Positions 57,414-64,000 of a DNA stretch of 64,000 nt are shown one piece after another. The position numbers and the translations under genes were made by a program. The stretch lies in contig JANAVB010015600.1 of NCBI GenBank assembly GCA_029216955.1, forward strand, positions 32,695,061 to 32,759,060, written 5' to 3'. Origin of the DNA: Iris pallida (taxonomy: Eukaryota; Streptophyta; Magnoliopsida; Asparagales; Iridaceae). The notes below the pieces were generated by a model, which was not told the DNA's origin, did no database searches, and saw nothing but the letters and a program-made list of their open reading frames with translations. Every line of letters begins with the position of its first letter. Within the stretch, counting starts at the first letter, position 1.

Positions 57414-57686
57414 CTAATGAGAACCACGCTGCTCACGCAAACGCTTAGTGATACGTTCATGCATCCACCTCGAAAAAGCTAGATTTTTGGCGCGAGGAGA
57501 GATGTCGTCCCTTGCAAGGACTGCATAAAGAGAACTCTCGGTCTCACTAGCTACCGGTGCTGGATGAATAGAACTCCCGGTCTCACTAGCAACCGGTGCC
57601 ACTTCCTCCTTAACTGTAGGAGGAGCCACCTCAGCATTCACTGTTTCCCTCAAACGACGTGCCGCTCCTCGGGTCATGGGTGCCAT
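57414..57686 (-). other. Unidentified 90-codon open frame
   Basis: The minus-strand frame MAPMTRGAARRLRETVNAEV, an internal imperfect repeat (APVASETGSSIHP, APVASETESSLYA), then ARDDISPRAKNLAFSRWMHE, RITKRLREQ and a stop. Basic ends, acidic middle, no signal or membrane segment. It could be the first exon of a transposon protein or chance. I recognise no family. Confidence 0.35.
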
Positions 57687-57810
57687 CTGGTAAGCAAGCT
57701 AATATAATTGTAACATAAGCAAGCTAACTAAAGGAACCATCATGTAATTTGAGTACATTTTCGAAAGCAGATAAAGTACAATAAATTCGTTTTTTTGCCA
57801 AGTAGCAGAA

Positions 57811-58136
57811 CGGATGGCTCAGAACACAACCCTAAAATTTATTCTAGCATACATTAGTATGAATCATCTATGTTCTGTACATATGGTGTAGTATATGTTC
57901 TTATCGTATGTAGTATCTGAAGAATGTAACAGAATCAAGATGAACTCACATAATGTAATACTAAGACGTCATCTACTACTATATATATAAGATATAGTGA
58001 TAGGTTGTCGTATCATCATTGCCGAGGGATGAGGGTCGGAGGACAGTCAACTTTATCTACGGCTACATAGTTTTCTGCCTCGTCAGTCGAATGGCTGCAG
58101 GGACTATGTCCTGATCACGATGTCATACCGTAGATT
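57811..58136 (+). repeat. Direct repeat R4 (about 325 bp)
   Basis: The direct copy of 53914-54225, with an extra ATAT near 57980. It ends 44 bases before CACTA-F begins. The two copies bracket the whole palindromic block. Confidence 0.88.
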
Positions 58137-58180
58137 TAGGATTTAAAATATGGTATTGAACAGAAAGTCTAATTATCCCA

Positions 58181-58490
58181 CACTACCAAAATAAGTCATA
58201 TTACCGACGTAATTTGTGACGTTTTCCGAAAACGTCGCAGATAAAAAACAATTTACCGACGTTTTCTTATGACGTCGCAAGACGTCACTACTAGCGACGT
58301 TCAGCGACGTTCAGCGTCGTATAGTAACTACGTTTGCGTATTAAAAAACTCACGTCGCGGATATGTCGGTGAACGTCGCTAATATCATTGATATTAGCGA
58401 CGTTTGGCGACGTTTTTACTATGGCGTCGTTAATATCAATAAAGTTACGACGGTTACCGACGCGCTTATGTTACGTCGCTAATGTGCGAA
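58181..58490 (+). repeat. CACTA-F 5' terminal repeat and subterminal array
   Basis: ACCGACGT, TTAGCGACGT, ACGTCGCTAA and GACGTCGCA units in both orientations. Confidence 0.92.
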
Positions 58491-58499
58491 TATAGGTCA

Positions 58500-58962
58500 G
58501 TTTCGATTTCACTTTCCCCCATTTTCCCTCTCCCCCCAATATTTTCCTTCCCCCCCCCCCATTATTTCCCGACCCCGAGCACCCCTGTCCCCTCGACCCC
58601 CATCCGACCGCGCCCTCGGCGACCCCCACCGACCGCCGCGAGCACCGACCCCGTCCAGCCTCCTCCTCCACCGCCCAGCCTCCTCCTCCACCGCCTCTCC
58701 GACCTCCTCCTCCTCCTCCTCCTCCTCCTTCCCGGCAGCCCCCGCCGAACTCGACCCCCTACCGCCGCCGTTCGCCAGAGCACCTCCTCCTCCTCCTCCT
58801 TCCCGGCAGCCCCCGCCGAACCCGACCCCCTACCGCCGCCGTTCGCCAGAGCACCTCCACCGCCGCTCCTCCTCCTACTCCTTCCCGGCAGCCACCTCCA
58901 CCGCCGCTCCCCCTCGCCGTCGTCGCTCCCCCTCGCCGTGACGGTCAGGTAAACCCTAACCC
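58500..58962 (+). repeat. C-rich 5' leader of CACTA-F, ending in a telo-box
   Basis: Runs of CTCCTCCTC and CCGCCG with a duplicated block (CCCGCCGAACTCGACCCCC and its copy about 75 bases on) end at about 58950 in AAACCCTAACCCTAACC. AAACCCTAA is the plant telo-box, also a known promoter element. The Pro-rich frame (58482-58952) has no domain. Probably an untranslated leader. Confidence 0.65.
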
Positions 58963-59103
58963 TAACCGGTTGTATACCTTACAGATTTGGGCTATCTATA
59001 TATAGATATGTGTTGATTTAAAGGAACAAATGGAAGAGAGGGTTAGATGTTAGTGAGTATATTATACATATTGCTATAAATGTGTGTGAATGCAAGTAGA
59101 TAG
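58963..59103. other. CACTA-F segment before the MITE
   Basis: AT-rich, possible intron following the leader (GGTTGTATACC). TTA at 59104-59106 is the duplication of the MITE. Confidence 0.4.
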
Positions 59104-59106
59104 TTA

Positions 59107-59554
59107 GAGCATCTCCAACCCTATTGTGACTTTGGAAAAAAGTTGTTGCCACATATAAATGACAAAATTTTATTCAAAAGTTCTTCTCCAATGTAATTGT
59201 CAAGTCAATTGTGAAGCTTATGAGGCAAAAATTAAACAAGACATTGTGAAGTTGGTTGTCTAGTTCTAGACAATGCACTTGACAATGTCTTGTTCTCCAT
59301 GTCATCAATTATGAATAAAAAATATTAGGAAAAAGAAAGAATATGAGTAGTTGTCTTGAAAGTTGGGAAAGAAGTAAATATCTTAATACTTTATCTTCCA
59401 ATTTGAAAAAAGTAAACATTTTGCATTGGAGAAGATTTTCTTACTTCATTGTCATTTGTCAATATAATCTTGCCACCTAGACAAGACATTATCTTGTGCC
59501 TAATGCCACATATGATTCACAACATATAACAAGACAATAGGGTTGGAGATACTC
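59107..59554. mobile_element. PIF/Harbinger-type (Tourist-like) MITE
   Basis: Terminal inverted repeats GAGCATCTCCAACCCTATTG (left) and, on the minus strand, GAGTATCTCCAACCCTATTG (right), with TTA duplications at 59104-59106 and 59555-59557. It is 448 bp, AT-rich, non-coding, with internal complementary stretches (ACAATGTCTTG and CAAGACATTGT). GAGCATCTCCAA termini with TTA duplications are typical of the group. Confidence 0.88.
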
Positions 59555-59557
59555 TTA

Positions 59558-59990
59558 GAGTATGGTGGGTAACAGTTGAGTTATAGAGTAGGTAATGGAT
59601 TAGAGTATAGGTATATGGCTAATGAGATGCTACACTATGTAATGTGTTTGAGAGTCCTTGTAAGGGATATATGTTTAGACTATAGACATTGGGTATATAT
59701 ACCTTGATATGTATATATGATATAGTATTATGGTATCCTAGGATATCCTAGTTATATTGGCCTATAGTTAGTTATGAGTTAGTATATCATAGAATTGACT
59801 TAATAGTCTAAGTGACCTTGTTGACTAGTCTAGGTTTGACCAAATCCTAGATTTTGACTTAGTTTGACCAGAAAGTTAACCCATATTCAGTCAAACCCTA
59901 GATTTTGACTTAGTATATGGTTACTAGATCCTAGTGTAGAGTAGTATGTAGAGGAGTATGGCTACTAGTGATATATAGATATGTAGGTCC
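59558..59990. other. CACTA-F spacer with TTGACTTAG repeats
   Basis: No gene. CCTAGATTTTGACTTAGT occurs twice (about 59846 and 59900). Confidence 0.5.
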
Positions 59991-59997
59991 ATGTGTA

Positions 59998-60180
59998 TCT
60001 GTATCGGACTATCGCTATCGGTATCGAACTATCGCTATCGGTATCGGACTATCGCTATCGGTATCGAACTATCGGTATCGATCGAACTATCGGTATCGGA
60101 CTATCGCTATCGGTATCGGACTATCGCTATCAGTATCGACCGTATATACTTAGTATCGGACGTAGCGGATTAGTATCGAT
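59998..60180. repeat. TATCGG minisatellite of CACTA-F
   Basis: ACTATCGCTATCGGTATCG units of 18-24 bases repeat about seven times. Three frames all give YRYR or SLSV strings. Related TATCGG repeats are at 14496-14695 and 33165-33330. Confidence 0.92.
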
Positions 60181-60222
60181 CAGTATATAGGTTTGTGTTA
60201 AGATCAAGGTTCAAAGTATCGG

Positions 60223-60735
60223 TATCGGAATAGTAGGCCGAATAGGAGGCCGAGATAGTCGAATGAGAAGAAGGGAAGAAGGGAAGAGCAGATGGGTCCA
60301 GAGCCATGGTAGAGGAGGAGAAGTAACATGAGAGCAGTTTTCGCCGTAACATCTCCTGTGGCTCTGCTGGCAACTGAAGTCCAGATGCTACAAAGGACGA
60401 TCCTTCGCTGAAATCGACTACAACACCCATCAGTTCAAGTTCATTCCTATATGAGTAGATTCCAATGCCATAGAAGCCATCAGTTTGTTGACCTTCCTCT
60501 ATGGCATTGGAATATACTCATCTAGGAATGAACTTGAACTGATGGGTGTTGTAGTCGATTTCAGCGAAGGATCGTCCTTTGTAGCATCTGGACTTCAGTT
60601 GCCAGCAGAGCCAGGAGATGTTACGGCGGAAACTGCTCTCATGTTACTTCTCCTCCTCCACCATGGCTCTGGACCCATCTGCTCCTCCCTTCTTCCCTTC
60701 TTCTCATTCGACTATCTCGGCCTACTATTCCGATA
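60223..60735. repeat. Inverted repeat, arms about 240-250 bp, spacer about 25 bases
   Basis: Arms 60223-60473 and 60499-60735 are reverse complements; the left arm has a 12-base duplication (AATAGGAGGCCG). Both contain ATGGCTCTGGACCCATCTGC, closely related to ATGGCTATGGACCCATCTGC in the inverted repeat at 54579-55832. The mirrored frames (MGVVVDFSEGSSFVASGLQL, MALDPSA.PFFPSS) are therefore present on both strands. Confidence 0.92.
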
Positions 60736-60964
60736 TGCGTTTGATACGGTCGACCTAACCTATATACTGATACTAATCTGATACTCTCTGATATTAAGTA
60801 CATCCGGCTTACTAGCTAGCGGATCCACCAGTTACATGATTATATACTAATTATGTTTAGTTTGTCTTACGATACAGATTTTCACATCCAATGTAATCCA
60901 GTTGACCAATGTAACCCAAGATGTTGTCTTATTGACCTAGTTTAGCCTTGTTTTACTAGATTGT
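60736..60964. other. CACTA-F spacer
   Basis: AT-rich, no gene. Probably 5' untranslated sequence and intron of the transposase gene. Confidence 0.4.
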
Positions 60965-61110
60965 TGATCGAAAAGATAAATGCAATGCATGAATGAATGG
61001 ATGAAAAGATAAATGCATGTATAATAGTAGGTAATGATATGCAAAACTGAAAAGATAAATGTAATGCATGAATGAATGGATGAAAAGATAAATGCAATCC
61101 ATCGGAAAAG
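60965..61110. repeat. Short tandem duplication upstream of the transposase
   Basis: GAAAAGATAAATG and GCATGAATGAATGGATG blocks repeat with a period of about 79 bases. They create an upstream ATG (61076) in frame with the transposase. Confidence 0.75.
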
Positions 61111-61162
61111 CTTTGACACTTGCATATCATTCACTACCTTGATGTATCTATCTTACAGAATT

Positions 61163-63955
61163 ATGGAGCTGAATTACTATCTGCGGAATCGTACTTGGAT
61201 GTATAACCGTCATCCTGATGACATGTGCGGTGTGCGGGATGAATTCATAGAGGGTGTACACCAGTTCCTGCAGTTTGCCAAGGCGTTTCCTCAGTACATG
61301 GACGGTACCAAAATTAAGTGTCCGTGTGTGAGATGTCGCAACTTGAAATATCATCCAGAAGTGGATGTCACGTATCATTTGTACTCGAAGGGTTTCACGC
61401 CGAATTACTATCAGTGGAGCGAGCACGGAGAACTTGTGTCTTTAGCATCGGAGTACGAGCCTTATGTGGATGTCCACAACAACGCTCCTTACGACGATGG
61501 GTTGGTGAATATGGTTTTCGACGTGGCCGGGCCTAGTTTCGATCCGGATGATCATGATGCACCTGAGGAGGCACCGAACCCCGATGCTGCACAGTTCATG
61601 GAGTTGCTGGAGAATGCAAGGACTCCATTATATCCTGGTTGTGAGGATCATTCACCGTTGGAGGTGGTTACAAGATTCTTGAGCATCAAGTCCGATTTTA
61701 ACATGTCGCAAGATTGCTACAACCGTATTATGGAGTTGCTTATAGAAATATTGCCTGAGGGTGCAAAGTTGCCTAAAGACTTCTACCGGTCTAAGAGGAT
61801 GGTTAGATCGCTCTGGATGGGATATGAAAAAATCGATGCCTGTCGCAACGGGTGCATGTTGTACTACAAAGACGACAAGGATGAAGACGTCTGCAGATTT
61901 TGTGGTGTCGATCGCTACAAGGCCTGTGGTAGAGGAAAGTCTGTCGGTGTCAGGAAGCCTACCTCTTCGATGCACTACTTGCCGTTGACGCCGCGTTTGC
62001 AGCAGTTGTTTATGGTGAAGGAAACTGCAGAAAACATGAGTTGGCATAAGCGGGAATATACCGAAGGAGTGTTGGATCACCCATCTGATGGAGAAGCATG
62101 GAAGCACTTTGATCGAGAGTATCCAGATTTTGCTTCTGATCCGCGTAATGTTAGATTGGGTCTCTGCTCTGACGGTTTTACCCCATTCGGACTTTCGGGA
62201 TCCCAGTATTCGTGTTGGCCTGTGATCGTCATCCCGTACAATCTACCGCCTTGGATGTGCATGAAGACTCCATATATGTTCCTCACCGTTATTATCCCAG
62301 GTCCGAACAATCCGAAAAGGAACATCGATGTTTATTTACAGCCATTGATTGATGAGTTGAATCAGCTGTGGGAAGTAGGTTCCAACACGTACGATGTATC
62401 TAGAAAACAAAATTTTCAGATGCGGGCAGCACTTATGTGGACCATCAACGACTTTTCGGCCTATGGAATGTTATTTGGATGGAGCACGCATGGTCGTCTT
62501 TCATGTCCGTGTTGCATGGACGACACTAAGGCTTTCCGTTTGAAACACGGAGGCAAACCGTGCTTCTTCGATTGTCATCGACAATTCCTGCCGAAGGATC
62601 ATCCGTACCGGAGGAACAGGAATGCTTTTCGTGCTGGCATTGTGGAGAAGGGTGATCCACCGACAAGGTGGTGCGGAGCCACGATATGGGAGGAGGTTAG
62701 AGATTTACCAAGTGCTATTGAGCAGCCTGCTACGGGCTACAAGTGTGACGGATTTGGTCGCACTCATAACTGGACGAAGAGGAGTATATTCTGGGATCTG
62801 CCATACTGGAGCACCAATCTGATTAGACATAACCTTGATGTCATGCATATCGAGAAGAATGTGTTTGACAACATAATTAATACTGTAATGGACGTAAAGG
62901 GGAAGACGAAAGACAATCCTAAGGCTAGATTGGACTTGAAAGAAATATGTAGACGTCCTGTATTGCATTTGATAGAGGACGGGAATGGAAAGTTGAAGCA
63001 GCCTAAGGCAATTTTCTTACTGGAGAAGGAGGATAAAGTGAGGCTTTGTAGGTGGATTCAAGGTTTGAAATTTCCAGATGGGTATGTTTCAAACTTGAGA
63101 AGATGCGTCGACCTCAAGGAGAACAAACTGACAGGTATGAAGAGCCATGATTGTCACGTATTCATGGAGCGGTTAATTCCGATTGCATTTCGGGAATTCT
63201 TACCGCAGGCAGTTTGGGATCCATTGACGGAGCTTAGCATATTCTTCAGGGACCTTTGTTCTAAGAAATTGCTCGTTGATCGTCTAGAAAAGCAAGAGAA
63301 GGACATTGCGGTAATACTGTGCAAGCTAGAGAGGGTGTTTTCTCCTGGATTCTTCGACTCTATGGAGCATTTGCCGATTCATCTTTCCTACGAGGTACGT
63401 GTTGGTGGACCCGTCGAATATCGATGGATGTACCCGTTCGAGCGACATTTGAATCACCTAAAAAGAAAGATAAAAAATAAGGCTCGGGTCGAGGGTTCTA
63501 TTTGTGAAGCCTATATTCTCGAGGAGATTACAAATTTCTGCTCCTCCTATTTCAAACCTCATGTTGCTACGAATAGAACGAGGGCTCCGAGAAACGACGA
63601 CGGATATCAAGAATTTAATGATGGAATACTGAAAGTATTCAATGCGTCCGGAAAGCCTTCGGGGAAAATAAAGAAGAGATATTTGAATGACGAAGAGCTA
63701 AGGGCTGCTCAGTTGTATATATTACTCAATTGCGACGAGGATGAAGTGGAGAAGCTAGAGGGGTAAGTAAGGAATGATGAGTTTACGTCATCTCAATGTA
63801 ATAGTATAAGCTAATATTATTGTACTAATCGTTCTAATGCTTCGTTATTTTCCAGCACATATAATGATGAGTTGAGGCTGGTTAGACCCTACCTAACAGA
63901 CGAAGCATTAGAACAAGAAATGAGACGTCATTTTCCTTCTTGGTTGAGCGAATAT
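61163..63955 (+). CDS. TNP2-like CACTA transposase, uninterrupted (3' end outside the window)
   Basis: The predicted enzyme that cuts and moves CACTA ends. Exon 1 (61163-63762) is open for about 866 codons. I prefer the ATG at 61163 (MELNYYLRNRTWMYNR) to the in-frame 61076, since a TTACAG acceptor lies just before it and the CACTA-A homologue starts here. Domains: Transpos_assoc (about residues 9-90, with CPCVRC), a FCG zinc-like region (about 165-245), Transposase_21 (about 270-600, with WPVIVIPYNLPPWM, HNLDVMHIEKNVFDNI), DUF4218 (about 659-770, from MKSHDCHVFMERL). The donor GTAAGT starts at 63763. Exon 2 (63856-63955) reads TYNDELRLVRPYLTDEALEQ, EMRRHFPSWLSEY in phase. Compared with CACTA-A there is no stop, shift or deletion. 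The DUF4216 exon would lie downstream. Confidence 0.92.
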
Positions 63956-64000
63956 GTAAGCAGCTCGGTAATATTTACTGGCCTCTTCTAATGCAACTGC
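63956..64000 (+). other. Start of the second transposase intron
   Basis: GTAAGC donor at 63956. The acceptor and the next exon are outside the window. Confidence 0.7.

Larger units (their letters stand above)
42394..58180 (-). mobile_element. CACTA-D: GCGACGT-family transposon, left end and interior; right end outside the window
   Basis: It starts CACTACTAAAATCTGTC followed by GCGACGT/ACGTCGCTAA repeats, then an A-rich segment and a GGAGCTGGAGCC plus AAATACAGAA block, as at the 3' end of CACTA-A. So I infer minus orientation. No matching right end followed by CAT and TCACCCC is found, so the element probably extends past 64000, with CACTA-F nested within or beside it. The 58180 end given here is only where CACTA-F begins. 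CACTA-E (42860-53688) is inserted in it. Confidence 0.7.
58181..64000 (+). mobile_element. CACTA-F: transposon with intact transposase, 3' part outside the window
   Basis: Starts CACTACCAAAATAAGTC with GCGACGT-type subterminal repeats. CCA (58178-58180) is the predicted target duplication. The order is terminal array, C-rich leader, MITE, minisatellite, palindrome, TNP2-like transposase in plus orientation. This is the layout of CACTA-A from its 5' end. The element continues past 64000, so its second gene and right end are not seen. It could instead be a rearranged end of CACTA-D. Confidence 0.85.

Noticed and set aside
58482..58952. 156-codon Pro-rich frame
   Set aside because: C-rich leader of CACTA-F with CTC/CCG repeats; no domain and contains a tandem duplication.

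Overview
The window is plant nuclear DNA made almost entirely of transposable elements nested in one another. I found no intact host gene and no tRNA, rRNA or CRISPR array. Plant origin rests on En/Spm (CACTA) transposases with their plant-specific domains, Ty1/copia and LINE proteins, a Pack-MULE, a PIF/Harbinger-type MITE, telo-box motifs, and captured pieces of plant genes (NPH3, ALA-type flippase, SEC20, RPA70, B3 factor). The GC-rich NPH3 piece in AT-rich surroundings hints at a monocot, but this is weak evidence. Names CACTA-A to CACTA-F are mine.

Layout, left half (1-36 kb). An old LINE on the minus strand (pieces at 34230-34361 and 35387-35800) was hit by a Pack-MULE (34371-35377, 9-bp TSD TTCTTGTTT). 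CACTA-A lies beside it (804-34226, minus strand, TSD ACC). CACTA-A holds a two-gene transposase unit: a Transposase_24-type gene and a TNP2-like gene, both decayed. Into the first gene went a 26-kb LTR element (2759-29057, minus strand, TSD GGCGA) with LTRs of about 3.7 kb and a non-coding interior, so LARD-like. Into that went CACTA-B (8618-24637, TSD TTA), and into that CACTA-C (10872-17138, TSD GCT). The nest is four levels deep and each level has matching target-site duplications.

Middle (36-42.4 kb). A Ty1/copia element (35970 onward) has an open gag frame, a pol broken by stops and frameshifts, and a 3' LTR cut by CACTA-D at 42394.

Right half (42.4-64 kb). CACTA-D starts at 42394 and its far end is outside the window. 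It is split by CACTA-E (42860-53688, TSD GTA), which carries fragments of at least three host genes: an ALA2-like P4-ATPase, SEC20 and RPA70. From 53689 to 58180 is a complex block of long inverted and direct repeats built partly from a captured B3 (REM-like) gene. CACTA-F starts at 58181 and runs off the window. It carries a C-rich leader with a telo-box, a MITE, a TATCGG minisatellite, a further palindrome, and an uninterrupted TNP2-like transposase (61163-63955+). That is the only transposase gene here that looks functional.

How the parts relate: CACTA-A, D and F share GCGACGT subterminal repeats and so probably one transposase specificity, with F the likely source. CACTA-B, C and E have different terminal repeats and no complete transposase, so they would depend on transposases elsewhere.
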